From Anaerolineales bacterium (GTDB taxonomy: Bacteria > Chloroflexota > Anaerolineae > Anaerolineales > E44-bin32), in assembly GCA_029210945.1 (NCBI GenBank), contig JARGGH010000024.1, forward strand, positions 1 to 49,061: a stretch of 49,061 nucleotides of DNA, written 5' to 3'. A program made the position numbers and the translations under genes. The notes beneath the pieces are model-generated. The model saw only the letters and a program-made list of their open reading frames with translations. It had not been told where the DNA came from and searched no databases. How positions within the stretch are numbered: the stretch's first letter is position 1; each line of letters opens with the position of its first letter. Below, piece by piece: positions 8,601 to 17,874 of the stretch.

Positions 8601-8982
8601 GTTCACCCTTGAGCCGGATGAGGTCGAGGTGCGCGTTGAAGCCCATCGGGGTTTTGCTGCCGTGGCAGAGGGGCCCTATGTCGCTGCGCTGGATACGGAA
8701 CTCAGCGAAGCTCTCGTGCTGGAGGGGTTGGCGCGCGAGTTCGTCCGACGTGTTCAGGAACTGCGTAAACAAGCTGACTTCAACGTCGACGACCAGATTG
8801 AGGTCAGCTACAACGCCAGCGAGAGGCTTGCTGAAGCGATCGAGCGTCATAAAGACTACATCCAGGGTGAGACGATCGCGGTGAATCTGGAAGCATCTTC
8901 TTCCCTGGCGGGGGAGCACCGGGCCGAGGATACATTTGAGGACGAGCAGCTTGAATTCGCAGTCAGGCGCATTCCCAGTTAG
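5620..8982 (+). CDS. ileS: Isoleucine--tRNA ligase
   Basis: 1120 residues, long as expected for IleS. It charges tRNA-Ile with isoleucine and should edit valine. The Rossmann fold has HHGWG (57-61) where HIGH is expected, and MHKSW (663-667) in place of KMSKS; the lysine and the final serine of that motif remain. A CP1 editing insertion, four CxxC pairs (near residues 227, 444, 529 and 571) that could bind zinc, and an anticodon-binding C-terminus are present. The QNGFDCQGLWVE block near 83-94 marks a branch also found annotated as a class I tRNA ligase in actinobacteria. The T-box with an AUC specifier supports the assignment over ValS or LeuS. It follows the AlaX-like gene by 8 nt. Confidence 0.92.
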   Translation: MFKPVSTQVDFVKQEHEILDLWERIDAFAALKRLRAKAPRWSFIDGPITANNPMGVHHGWGRAYKDLFHRFKAMQGYQTRYQNGFDCQGLWVEVNVERELGFNSKREIEEFGLANFLTRCKQQVLKYSAVQTEQSMRLGYWMDWNDPDFLRDLYEKIGQDPSQEITVDGPLGEVTGSVEWVVGHLGMPELGGSYFTFSDENNYTIWSVIKSCEERGWVYKGRDVMPWCTRCGTGLSQHEIVTEGYQELTHPSITLRFPLIDKKGESLLVWTTTPWTLTSNVAAAVGPDLEYVKVRQGEEYFYLSEGTLKMLKGEYEVVERLKGTAMEGWRYAGPFDELPAQQDLGGPEAHRVILWDEVGQEEGTGIVHIAPGCGAEDFRLSKEHDLPVIAPLNGDGYFVEGFDWLTALNVKEVAEPIFKNLAEKGLRYKVEDYTHRYPVCWRCREELVFHLVDEWYISMGEQLDKPYSEVTEEEKVANLRYQMMEVVKEDTHWHPSFGLERELDWLRNMHDWMISKKRYYGLALPIWECDSCGNFDVIGSKEELRDRAVEGWEEFEGHSPHRPHIDAVKIACSNCGEVTSRIPDVGNPWLDAGVVAMSTLRYNSDRSYWEEWFPADLITESFPGQFRNWFYSLIAMSTILERRAPFRNVFTYATLLDEEGRAMHKSWGNMIEFNEAADKMGVDVMRWLYINHKPEKDLMFGYHRADEARRRFMIPLWNVYAFFVTYANIDGWKPVKGQQPDYAELDRWILARLNQLVSEVTRRLENFEPDRATETVEAFIDDLSNWYLRRSRRRFWAKAGLDEASDADKNAAYTTLYQVLVTLSRILAPFTPFVVETMHQNLVRTVDEGAPESVHHCEWPVPVKAWSDQNLIDEMALVQALVSMGHAARNAANRKLRQPLAEAAFRVPGSSQEATIRKYDELIRDELNVKKVRLLDTATEAIEYRLKALPKQLGQKYGAKYPAIRQAVDRLEPESAAEKLIAGETIEVDVEGETFTLEPDEVEVRVEAHRGFAAVAEGPYVAALDTELSEALVLEGLAREFVRRVQELRKQADFNVDDQIEVSYNASERLAEAIERHKDYIQGETIAVNLEASSSLAGEHRAEDTFEDEQLEFAVRRIPS

Positions 8983-9005
8983 ATGACCAAGATGATCCCG
9001 AACTG

Positions 9006-9039
9006 AACGGGCAACGTCGTGAGCTGCGTTGCCCGTTTT
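9006..9039 (+). terminator. Intrinsic terminator of the ileS operon
   Basis: AACGGGCAACG (9006-9016) and CGTTGCCCGTT (9027-9037) form a perfect 11-bp stem with a 10-nt loop, ending in TTTT. Confidence 0.85.
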
Positions 9040-9104
9040 CAGGTTGTCTCGCCGTGGGGTAGAATCGAACTCACCGTACTCCAGGGTTGATCTGGGAGGT
9101 AGAT

Positions 9105-9644
9105 TTGTCGAAGGTCCGCGATTACGCAATTCTGTTTCTGATTTCCGGGACGATCGTCGCGTTCGATCAATGGACGAAGTGGATTGTCCGGAACAGCCTG
9201 GCGCTGGGTGAGACCTGGTCTCCTTTTAAATGGCTTGCGCCCTATGCGCGTTTTGTGCATTGGAACAACACCGGCGCGGCCTTCGGCTTATTCCCGGATG
9301 GCGGCACGATCTTCTTGATCGTGGCGATCATCGTCGCTGCGGCGATCATCTACTATTTTCCACAGATACCCCGAGAGAATGTCGCCTACCGGCTCGCACT
9401 GGGTATGCAGTTGGGTGGAGCGCTGGGAAATCTAATCGACCGTGTCGCGTTTGGCCCGGTCACGGATTTCATCTCGCTCGGTCGTTTCGCGGTTTTTAAT
9501 GTCGCCGATGCGAGCATCTCTACCGGCACCGCGATCTTGATCATCGCGATGTGGATCGACGAACGCAAGCAAAATCAAGCAGAGGAGGCTTTTGCCGGTC
9601 AGGCTGCACAGGAGCGGATTTCCTCCCCGGATCAACCCGAGTAA
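9105..9644 (+). CDS. lspA: Lipoprotein signal peptidase (signal peptidase II)
   Basis: 179 residues from TTG 9105, chosen because GGGAGGT (9094-9100) sits 4 nt ahead; an in-frame TTG at 9087 is upstream of that site. LspA is a membrane aspartyl protease that cleaves prolipoprotein signal peptides at the lipidated cysteine. Four membrane segments are visible (about 7-24, 66-85, 95-112, 137-152), with the catalytic pair D112 in GNLIDR and D135 in FNVADAS. A charged 25-residue tail follows. The stop at 9644 lies 5 nt before the pseudouridine synthase ATG, so both form one operon. Confidence 0.95.
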   Translation: MSKVRDYAILFLISGTIVAFDQWTKWIVRNSLALGETWSPFKWLAPYARFVHWNNTGAAFGLFPDGGTIFLIVAIIVAAAIIYYFPQIPRENVAYRLALGMQLGGALGNLIDRVAFGPVTDFISLGRFAVFNVADASISTGTAILIIAMWIDERKQNQAEEAFAGQAAQERISSPDQPE

Positions 9645-9649
9645 ACCAC

Positions 9650-10570
9650 ATGGATGCACACCATGTTCGCTTCACAGCACCCTCTCCGGGCGGACGCCTG
9701 GATCACATCCTCGTCAATCAACTGCCGGATTATTCCCGCAGCCGCGTTCAGCGATGGATTCGGGAAGAACATGTGCTGGTTGATCAGCAGATCGTGACCA
9801 AGACAGGATATCCACTCACCGGCGGCGAGGTCGTTCAGGTGCACATCCCCGCAACAGCCTCGACCGAGCTGGTCCCGGAGGCGATCCCTCTCGATATTCT
9901 CTTCGAAAACGACGATCTGCTCGTCATCAATAAACCACCCGGGATGGTGGTGCATCCCTCCGCCGGACATCCAGCAGGAACGCTGGTGCATGCCGTGCTC
10001 GCGCATGCCCCATCGCTGGAGGGCGTCGGCGGCGAGCGGCGCCCGGGAGTGGTGCACCGTCTGGACAAGGACACTTCTGGTGTGATCCTGTTTGCGAAGA
10101 ACGACTCAACGCACCATTTCCTGCAGGTCCAATTTAAATCACGGAAGGTTGGGAAGACGTACCTGGCGCTCGTCGACGGGCACCCGCCGACGCCCTCCGG
10201 TCGCATTGAAGGGGCGATCGGTCGGGATCCAAAACGTCGCCAGCGTATGGCGATCGTGCCGAAAACTCGCGGGAGATCTGCGCTCACGACCTACCACACA
10301 TTAAAACGTTTTGTCGACCACACACTTCTAGAAGTGTTGCCGGAGACAGGCCGCACACACCAGATCAGGGTGCATCTCGCTTTCCTGGACTGTCCGGTAG
10401 TTGGGGATCGGGTGTATGGGCATCGCAAGCTATCGCTCCCTGTTGGGCGTCACCTTCTGCATGCCTCTCAACTCGAAATTCTGATCCCGGGAGAAAATAG
10501 CCCGCGCTTGTTCAAAGCGCCCCTGCCTGATGATTTCCAAAATGCGCTCGATTCGATCCAGGTTCGGTGA
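9650..10570 (+). CDS. rluD: RluD-type 23S rRNA pseudouridine synthase
   Basis: 306 residues. An N-terminal S4 RNA-binding domain (about 15-70, GRLDHILVNQLPDYSRSRVQ) precedes the RluA-family catalytic domain with HRLDKDTSG (136-144, nucleophile D139), INKPPGMVVHPS (93-104) and GRTHQIRVH near 240. The enzyme isomerises uridines in structured RNA; RluD acts on helix 69 of 23S rRNA. Assignment to RluD rather than RluC rests on domain layout and the lspA-rluD gene order, which is common in bacteria. The start follows the lspA stop by 5 nt with no strong ribosome binding site, suggesting coupling. Confidence 0.92.
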   Translation: MDAHHVRFTAPSPGGRLDHILVNQLPDYSRSRVQRWIREEHVLVDQQIVTKTGYPLTGGEVVQVHIPATASTELVPEAIPLDILFENDDLLVINKPPGMVVHPSAGHPAGTLVHAVLAHAPSLEGVGGERRPGVVHRLDKDTSGVILFAKNDSTHHFLQVQFKSRKVGKTYLALVDGHPPTPSGRIEGAIGRDPKRRQRMAIVPKTRGRSALTTYHTLKRFVDHTLLEVLPETGRTHQIRVHLAFLDCPVVGDRVYGHRKLSLPVGRHLLHASQLEILIPGENSPRLFKAPLPDDFQNALDSIQVR

Positions 10571-10602
10571 GGTCGATCACCAGATTTTTCTAAGGAGGCT
10601 GC

Positions 10603-11667
10603 ATGTGTGCTCAGGAGATCTCAATGAAATGGATTGACCTGCGCTCCGATACCGTAACCCAACCGACAGCTGCCATGCGCGAAGCCATGGCGCAGGCCGA
10701 AGTCGGTGATGACGTCTACGGGGAGGACCCGACCGTAAACCGGCTTCAAGACCTGGCTGCCGAGATGGTCGGGATGGAGGCGGCGATATTGGTCCCCTCC
10801 GGTACGATGGGCAATCTCGCTGCTCTGCTGGCTCATTGTGATCGGGGTGAAGAAGTTATCGTTGGAGATCGGGCGCATACGTATATGTTCGAAGCCGGCG
10901 GTGTTTCCGCGCTGGGAGGTCTGCATACATTCGCAGTCCCGAACGAACCCGACGGTAGCATACCGCTGGATGCGCTGCGGAGCGCAATCCGCGCTGATGA
11001 TCCCCATTATCCCCGGACAGGCTGCATCACGATCGAGAACACGCACAATCTGTGTGGCGGGAGTTATTTGAGTGCTGCGTACACACGCGCGGTCTCGGCT
11101 GTCGCTGAGGAACATGATATCCGCCTGCATATTGATGGGGCGCGGGTTTTTAACGCCGCGGTTGCGCAGGATATATCGGTCCAGGAACTCACGAAACCGG
11201 CCGATTCGGTCACGTTCTGCCTTTCGAAAGGCCTATCCGCGCCGGTGGGATCAATGATCTGTGGGTGCAAAGCGTTCATCGATAAGGTGCACCGCGTGCG
11301 CAAGCAGCTCGGAGGTGGTATGCGGCAGGCAGGGGTGCTGGCCGCGGCGGGTATCGTAGCCCTCGAGACGATGGTCACCCGGCTTGCTGAGGACCACCAG
11401 CGCGCCCGGAGGTTGGCGGAGGGGCTCAGCGGCCTCGAGGGACTGACCGTTGAAACCGTCGAGCCGCCAACAAATATGGTTTACATGCGTTTGGAAGACA
11501 CTTCCCGGCAAGTCTCTGAACGGCTGGTCGCTGACTTAGCTGGAGAAGGCATCCGCATCAATCCACCGCGCGGTGGGCGGATCCGTCTCGTCACGCATTA
11601 TTGGATCGACGATGCGGCGCTGGAAAAAACGATCGATGCGCTGGCGCGGTCTGTATCCGCGGGTTAG
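10603..11667 (+). CDS. ltaE: Low-specificity L-threonine aldolase
   Basis: 354 residues from ATG 10603 (AAGGAGG at 10592-10598); ATG 10624 with its own AGGAG at 10613-10617 would give a protein starting [10 protein letters not shown], the usual family beginning, and is equally plausible. A fold-type I PLP enzyme that splits threonine to glycine and acetaldehyde. Visible motifs are [10 protein letters not shown] (13-22), [10 protein letters not shown] (35-43), the PLP aspartate in HIDGARV (D178) and the Schiff-base lysine K209 in [12 protein letters not shown]. Length matches the family. It lies 32 nt after the pseudouridine synthase on the same strand. Confidence 0.93.
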   Translation: MCAQEISMKWIDLRSDTVTQPTAAMREAMAQAEVGDDVYGEDPTVNRLQDLAAEMVGMEAAILVPSGTMGNLAALLAHCDRGEEVIVGDRAHTYMFEAGGVSALGGLHTFAVPNEPDGSIPLDALRSAIRADDPHYPRTGCITIENTHNLCGGSYLSAAYTRAVSAVAEEHDIRLHIDGARVFNAAVAQDISVQELTKPADSVTFCLSKGLSAPVGSMICGCKAFIDKVHRVRKQLGGGMRQAGVLAAAGIVALETMVTRLAEDHQRARRLAEGLSGLEGLTVETVEPPTNMVYMRLEDTSRQVSERLVADLAGEGIRINPPRGGRIRLVTHYWIDDAALEKTIDALARSVSAG

Positions 11668-11714
11668 AGGGGATTGTCTGGACATCCATCAGATGTGTGC
11701 AAAGGGGAGCATTG

Positions 11715-12260
11715 ATGAACGATAATGCGCCGTTCCAACCCGCTGAAAGCGCGTTGGTTGAGGCAAATACATACCGCCCCGTGTCGGTCCCGGTGCGGGG
11801 CGAACTGGTCGCATGGGCGGTCGCTACTGCATTGGTGGCGCTTTGCGCAGTTCTGATATGGCAGACGGGCAGGCTTCCGGTGTGGGTGTTATTATTCACC
11901 GCTATCATGCTGTTGCTTGCCCTCGCGATCCGTTTTAGCCGATGGATGGAGGCTCATACCGTGATTGAGGTGGGACTAGACGCAATCCGGTATGTCAATC
12001 CACTGCGTAAGACTGAACTCCGATGGGCTGAACTGAAGCAGCTCACGGCGAGCCGGGTGGGCAGCGGCTGGATGATTGTTGTCGTCGGGGATCAGGGTGG
12101 TTTTCGTTTTCAAACGGCAACGACGCTGAAGGGCACAGGTGGCAATCAGCTGCGCACCGGTTATCCTCAAGGCGCGGAAATCGTCGAACAGGTCCTGATC
12201 AACGGTGGTTTTGCCGAGCCACACTACGGCGATTCCGGATGGATCTGGAAAGCGAGTTAA
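11715..12260 (+). CDS. Two-pass membrane protein with a PH-like cytoplasmic domain
   Basis: 181 residues from ATG 11715, with GGGGAG 7 nt ahead. After a 30-residue polar start there are two adjacent membrane helices (about 30-48 and 53-71), then a soluble part (about 80-140) with VIEVGLDAIRYVNPLRKTELRWAEL-type strands typical of bacterial PH-like domains (the YcxB/PH_9 style, by pattern only). The last 40 residues are polar with aromatics. Function unknown. It sits between ltaE and tyrS and is separated from both by 47 and 95 nt. Confidence 0.75.
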   Translation: MNDNAPFQPAESALVEANTYRPVSVPVRGELVAWAVATALVALCAVLIWQTGRLPVWVLLFTAIMLLLALAIRFSRWMEAHTVIEVGLDAIRYVNPLRKTELRWAELKQLTASRVGSGWMIVVVGDQGGFRFQTATTLKGTGGNQLRTGYPQGAEIVEQVLINGGFAEPHYGDSGWIWKAS

Positions 12261-12355
12261 TCGTCAGCGGGAGCATATGATAAGATGGGGACGCTCTAGA
12301 GGCAGATCGAACGGTTCACAAAACACATATCAATCGAGATGATGAGAGGTTGAGG

Positions 12356-13591
12356 ATGGCGATCGAGCAGAGCATCGACCAGCAGGTAGCGCTGCTTATG
12401 CAGGGCATCGAGATGGGCGATGAGAAACTGAAAGAGGCGATGGGAAAAGAGCTGCGGGAGCGGCTCGAAGATTCGCAGAATACGGGAGTTCCGCTTCGAG
12501 TTTACTGCGGCTACGACCCCACTTCGCCCGATTTGCACATCGGACACACCGTCACGATGCGAAAATTGCGTCAGTTTCAGGAGCTCGGTCACCAGGCGAT
12601 CTTCGTCGTCGGTTCGTTTACCGCCCTGGTTGGCGATCCGTCCGATAAGGACAAAGCCCGCCCGCGGTTGACGAAGGAACAGGTCATGGCGAACGCCAAG
12701 ACCTATACCGATCAAGCCTTCAAGATCCTTGATCGAGAGAAGACCGAAGTGCGCTTTAACGATCGCTGGCTTTCCGGGGTTACGCTCGAACAGGTCATTG
12801 AAGTGGCTTCAAATTTCACTGTCCAACAATTTCTGGTCAGGGATAACTTTTCTAAACGCTACGCATCGAACGAACCGATCTGGCTGCACGAGTTCTTCTA
12901 CGCGCTGCTGCAGGGTTACGACGCTGCTGAGCTGCGTGCCGATGTCCAGCTCGGTGCGACGGAACAGCTCTTCAATCTATTGGCCGGCCGCAAGCTGCAA
13001 GAAGCGATGGGGATGAAGCCTCAGGTAGCGTTGACCGTCCCGGTTTTGGTCGGAACCGATGGCCATTTACGCATGTCGAAAAGCACCGGAAACACAATCG
13101 GGATCGATGAGCCGCCTGAAGAGATGTACGGCAAAGTCATGTCGATCCCGGACTCGGCGATGAGCAACTACTTCCGCCTGGTGACACGCTGGACTCCGGA
13201 CGAAGTCGCGTTCCTGGAGGAAGGTCTTGCATCGGGCGACCTGCACCCGCGTGATGTTAAGATGCGTCTCGCACGGGAGGTCGTCGAGATCTACCACGGG
13301 GTGGAAGCAGTCGAGCCTGCCGAAGCGGCGTTCGTCCACCTCGTCCAGGAGGGGGGTCAGCCCGAGGACATGCCTGAGCATGCCTATCAAGCGGGCACGC
13401 CTCTGATCGACGCGATGGTCGACTCGGGATTGGTCGAAAGCAAGAGCCAGGCGCGCCGGCTTGTCGATCAGAACGGGGTGCGTCTTAACGGGGAGGTTGT
13501 TGAGGACCCGAATTTCAATCTGGATTTCCAGGAAGCAGCCGTGCTCCAGGTTGGAAAGCGACGCTTTGCAAGGTTGGTACGCGCCCAGTGA
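12356..13591 (+). CDS. tyrS: Tyrosine--tRNA ligase
   Basis: 411 residues from ATG 12356, with GAGAGG 6 nt ahead; a TTG at 12350 is in frame. A class I synthetase with HIGH (61-64) and RMSKS (239-243) and the tyrosine-pocket region YCGYDPTSPDLHIGHT. An S4 domain fills the C-terminus (about 345-411, SGLVESKSQARRLVDQNGV). Length fits the bacterial enzyme, of the TyrZ-like subtype by its long HIGH to KMSKS distance. No T-box precedes it, unlike ileS in this window. A terminator follows 6 nt after the stop. Confidence 0.96.
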   Translation: MAIEQSIDQQVALLMQGIEMGDEKLKEAMGKELRERLEDSQNTGVPLRVYCGYDPTSPDLHIGHTVTMRKLRQFQELGHQAIFVVGSFTALVGDPSDKDKARPRLTKEQVMANAKTYTDQAFKILDREKTEVRFNDRWLSGVTLEQVIEVASNFTVQQFLVRDNFSKRYASNEPIWLHEFFYALLQGYDAAELRADVQLGATEQLFNLLAGRKLQEAMGMKPQVALTVPVLVGTDGHLRMSKSTGNTIGIDEPPEEMYGKVMSIPDSAMSNYFRLVTRWTPDEVAFLEEGLASGDLHPRDVKMRLAREVVEIYHGVEAVEPAEAAFVHLVQEGGQPEDMPEHAYQAGTPLIDAMVDSGLVESKSQARRLVDQNGVRLNGEVVEDPNFNLDFQEAAVLQVGKRRFARLVRAQ

Positions 13592-13596
13592 ACGCC

Positions 13597-13635
13597 ATCG
13601 CCGCCAGTAGGCCCCGGCGGCGATTTTGGCTTTTG
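13597..13635 (+). terminator. Intrinsic terminator of tyrS
   Basis: ATCGCCGCC (13597-13605) and GGCGGCGAT (13616-13624) form a perfect 9-bp stem with a 10-nt loop, followed by TTTGGCTTTT. It lies between convergent tyrS and rtcB. Confidence 0.82.
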
Positions 13636-13642
13636 CCCGGTG

Positions 13643-15094
<1,452 letters not shown>

Positions 15095-15112
15095 GGTAGA
15101 TGCCTTTCATAC

Positions 15113-15520
15113 TCACACGTCGAATACGATCGTCGTTCGATATCCTTCTTGATCGTGGACGATCTCAAGTTCATTATAGGTGACCGCTTTGATATCCTTC
15201 TTGATCGACTCGATAGGTACGCTCTCGAATGAGGCCTCTAGCGAGGTCCCCTCTATCCGGATGGCGTAGTTCTGAAAACCGATCTTCTCGGTTTCGATCA
15301 AGAAGAGCAGCTCTTCCAGCCAACTGACGAGCAGCGTTTCGAGATCGATGGCACTGAGCTCCAGTGATCGGCCTGTCGGGCTCGAGTCCAGATATCCCGG
15401 TTCCAGGAGCGAAAGCATCCCCTGGGCGGCATGCTCGAACAGAGATTCCAGCGTGACGCCACGCACGCGCAGCGCCCAATCGGCGGTGTGCTCGATTTCC
15501 TCATACGGTGTCGGATGCAT
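15113..15520 (-). CDS. Archease (RtcB activator)
   Basis: 135 residues. Archease speeds guanylylation of RtcB and allows many turnovers. Family features: EEIEHTADWALRVRG (7-21) with the metal-binding Asp14, a central GxxLExxxLVSWLEELL block (around 50-70) and the C-terminal KAVTYNELEI, followed by a closing beta strand to the end. It is the first gene of the archease-rtcB pair. The -10 box TATACT is only 6 nt upstream of the ATG, so the mRNA is predicted to be leaderless, and no ribosome binding site is visible. Confidence 0.92.
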   Translation of the reverse strand: MHPTPYEEIEHTADWALRVRGVTLESLFEHAAQGMLSLLEPGYLDSSPTGRSLELSAIDLETLLVSWLEELLFLIETEKIGFQNYAIRIEGTSLEASFESVPIESIKKDIKAVTYNELEIVHDQEGYRTTIVFDV

Positions 15521-15526
15521 ACTTTC

Positions 15527-15532
15527 AGTATA
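15527..15532 (-). promoter_or_regulatory. -10 box of archease-rtcB (leaderless)
   Basis: On the minus strand TATACT lies 6 nt upstream of the archease ATG (15520), placing the transcription start at or next to the A of ATG. A clear -35 is not visible. Confidence 0.55.
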
Positions 15533-15569
15533 GTACGAAAAGACCTTCGCCCATCTGGAGGCATGACGG

Positions 15570-15575
15570 TATAAT
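15570..15575 (+). promoter_or_regulatory. -10 box of the FHA cluster (leaderless)
   Basis: A consensus TATAAT ends 7 nt before the ATG at 15583, so the start of transcription should coincide with the start codon. TTCGCC at 15546-15551 is a poor -35 with an 18-nt spacer. The closest Shine-Dalgarno-like GGAG (15557-15560) is too far away to serve this ATG. Confidence 0.6.
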
Positions 15576-15582
15576 CGGTGCA

Positions 15583-16431
15583 ATGAATCAGCGCATCACA
15601 CGCATCAAGGAAGCGCTCGAGCAGCCGTTCGAAAAGACCTCGCGCGACTTTCGTCTGGGTTGGTTCTCGGCCCCGGAATGGGCGGCTCAATTCGCCAGAG
15701 AAATCGTCGGCGGCACCGGCCTCGCTCCTTCCGGAAAAGCGTACCCTCCAGACCAATACACGGTGACGATTCACCCAGACCGGTCAGCTTCGATTAAGCC
15801 GGTCACTGACACGTTTCAGCAGCAGATCGGCGAGATTGTTGAAGATGTCCTCCGTTCGTTTACGTACGAAATCGTCACCGAACCGCACATCACGTTGGCC
15901 ACCGATCCGACGCTCGGCGAATCTGAGTTGAGGGTTATCGGCTGGCACAGCAGCAACCCGCTTGCCGTTGCCGAGAAGATGAGCGCCAGCGAAGAGTACG
16001 ATACTCAGAGCCCACCCGTTGGAGCGTTCCTCGTTGTTGAAGGCAGACAGCATTTCGAATTGAAGCAGCCGGTCGTCCGGATCGGGCGCCGGCTTGACAA
16101 CGATCTGGTATTGGACGATCCACATGTCTCTCGAGAGCATTTCCGGCTGGTCGCACGCAATCGCCGGTATCTTCTCGAAGATCTAGGATCCACTTCCGGC
16201 ACGCGCGTCAACGGCAAAAAGATTCGTGAGCATTTTCTCCAACCCGGTGACGTGATTAACGTCGCCAGCATCGATCTGATCTACGGCGAGGATACCGGCG
16301 GACCACCTGATGTCACCCCGCCATATTACCCGGAGGAAGACCCGGACGTGCGGGACCGGGTCACCCCGCTCGACCTTGACGTGGAGCAAATCAAGCGAGG
16401 ATTGGACAAAGCGAAAGACGGGGCCGATTGA
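15583..16431 (+). CDS. DUF3662-FHA protein (FhaA-like), first copy
   Basis: 282 residues. The N-terminal 135 residues match DUF3662, the domain at the N-terminus of mycobacterial FhaA (RITRIKEALEQPFEK to WHSSNPLAVAEKM). The FHA domain follows at about 163-237 with the phosphothreonine-binding residues in place: GRR (168-170), S183 and H186 in VSREH, and STSGTRVNG (203-211). FHA domains bind phosphothreonine partners; FhaA regulates cell-wall synthesis together with Ser/Thr kinases. It lacks the long disordered linker of mycobacterial FhaA. No kinase or phosphatase gene lies in the window. It is the first of three FHA genes transcribed in a row. Confidence 0.9.
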   Translation: MNQRITRIKEALEQPFEKTSRDFRLGWFSAPEWAAQFAREIVGGTGLAPSGKAYPPDQYTVTIHPDRSASIKPVTDTFQQQIGEIVEDVLRSFTYEIVTEPHITLATDPTLGESELRVIGWHSSNPLAVAEKMSASEEYDTQSPPVGAFLVVEGRQHFELKQPVVRIGRRLDNDLVLDDPHVSREHFRLVARNRRYLLEDLGSTSGTRVNGKKIREHFLQPGDVINVASIDLIYGEDTGGPPDVTPPYYPEEDPDVRDRVTPLDLDVEQIKRGLDKAKDGAD

Positions 16432-16483
16432 TCCGGCCCGCGACCAGATTGACGGCCATATCGCACCTCACCGGTTGCATCCT

Positions 16484-17320
16484 ATGAACATTTCACCGAT
16501 CGAAAGAATTGAACGCAGTATTGAGAACTTCGTTGAGGGGACTCTTTCCCGGCTGACGGGAGCCTCGCTCTCACCATCCCAGGCTGTCGCACAGCTTGCA
16601 CGTGCCTTGGGCGATGGCGTGCGCTACACGGAAGATGGTAAGCCGTTCGCGCCTGATCGCTACGCGCTCACACTGCACCCCACAGACGCCAGTGACCTGC
16701 TGCGATCAGCTCCGGATCTGAATGAGATCCTGGCGGCCGAACTCCTGCAGGTCGCGCGTGACTGTGAGTACATGGTTTTCCGGGAGCCGGTTATCACGAT
16801 CGCATCCGACCCGACGCAGGCGCAGCAGACGCTGCGCGTGGTCGCATGGCACAGCACAAGCCCGCTCGCGTTCACGAAAGCGATGGAGCGTGACGCTGCG
16901 GCAGAAGAGCAAGATGTCCCACGTGGGGCGTACTTAATCGTCGATGGCGAGCGGCATTTCCCTTTAAGTCGACCGGTCATCAATATCGGCCGGCGTCTGG
17001 ACAACCACTTAATCATCGATGATCAGCGCATCTCCCGGACCCACGCACAGATCCGGATCCGCGCCGGGCGCTTCGAGATCTTTGATCTCAATTCGTCAGC
17101 CGGCACGCGCGTTAATGGGCGTGTCGTCGACCATCACATTCTCCAACCTGGCGATGTCATCGGATTGGCAGAATCCCGGCTGGTCTACGGGGAAGACCCA
17201 GGTGGTCCACCGGACGAGACGCCGGTTTATGCACCACCTTTCCCGCCGCGACCGGCAGGCGACCAGAAGACTTACATCATCGATCGCGATAAAGTCGAAG
17301 ACGAAGACGAAGACGAATGA
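16484..17320 (+). CDS. DUF3662-FHA protein (FhaA-like), second copy
   Basis: 278 residues and a paralogue of the preceding gene with the same layout: DUF3662 at about 1-135 (RIERSIENFVEGT to WHSTSPLAFTKAME), FHA at about 165-240 with GRR (169-171), S184 and H187 in ISRTH, and NSSAGTRVNG. The C-terminus differs: a Pro-rich stretch and a run of Asp and Glu. The two copies are clearly divergent rather than recent duplicates, so they may bind different partners. Its stop overlaps the start of the next gene by ATGA, which argues for translational coupling with the membrane FHA protein. Confidence 0.9.
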   Translation: MNISPIERIERSIENFVEGTLSRLTGASLSPSQAVAQLARALGDGVRYTEDGKPFAPDRYALTLHPTDASDLLRSAPDLNEILAAELLQVARDCEYMVFREPVITIASDPTQAQQTLRVVAWHSTSPLAFTKAMERDAAAEEQDVPRGAYLIVDGERHFPLSRPVINIGRRLDNHLIIDDQRISRTHAQIRIRAGRFEIFDLNSSAGTRVNGRVVDHHILQPGDVIGLAESRLVYGEDPGGPPDETPVYAPPFPPRPAGDQKTYIIDRDKVEDEDEDE

Positions 17321-17793
17321 ACCCGGGCCTGCTGTTGCTAATCCTGCGCATCCTCATGGGCGTGTTTTTATTTGGGTTTCTCGTGTTCGTATTGATCACT
17401 CTGCGCCGTGATCTTCGCCAGCAAGCGCCGCAGCACGTGATGATCCCCCCGGCACGATTAATTCTCCACCGTGATGGCACTGAGCCATTGGAGTTTCCAC
17501 TTGAGCTGATCAATCTCATTGGACGGGCAGCGGATAACACGATCATGCTGGAGGATGAGGTTGTATCAGCCCATCATGCTCGTTTATCCTATGTCTCTGG
17601 CCGCCAATGGTGGCTGGAGGATCTGGGTTCGCGCAATGGGACTCTGGTGAATGGGCTCCCGGTTGAACAGCCACTTGTGGTTACGGACGGCGACCGGATA
17701 ACATTCGGGACAGTGGAGTGTGAGTTGGCTGTCGAAGGTGTCGCGCATGCAGAGAAGCTCACCCATGCGGAGACCGGAATCGCTGCTGGTTGA
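17317..17793 (+). CDS. Membrane-anchored FHA protein (FhaB-like)
   Basis: 158 residues, close to the size of mycobacterial FhaB. One N-terminal membrane segment (about 4-28) is followed by a basic linker and an FHA domain (about 65-135) with R70 in IGRAADN, S84 and H86 in VVSAHHA, and SRNGTLVNG (105-113). The domain faces the cytoplasm. FhaB in mycobacteria couples to the FtsW/RodA and PBP machinery. It overlaps the second FhaA-like gene by 4 nt, and the SEDS-PBP gene lies one gene further downstream. Confidence 0.9.
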   Translation: MNPGLLLLILRILMGVFLFGFLVFVLITLRRDLRQQAPQHVMIPPARLILHRDGTEPLEFPLELINLIGRAADNTIMLEDEVVSAHHARLSYVSGRQWWLEDLGSRNGTLVNGLPVEQPLVVTDGDRITFGTVECELAVEGVAHAEKLTHAETGIAAG

Positions 17794-17874
17794 AGGTTAG
17801 CTGTGCCGATCTAGAGTGATGGTGAATCCGCAGGGGCTGGCAAGGCGATCTTCCCTCTTGGAAAGTGAGGCATC

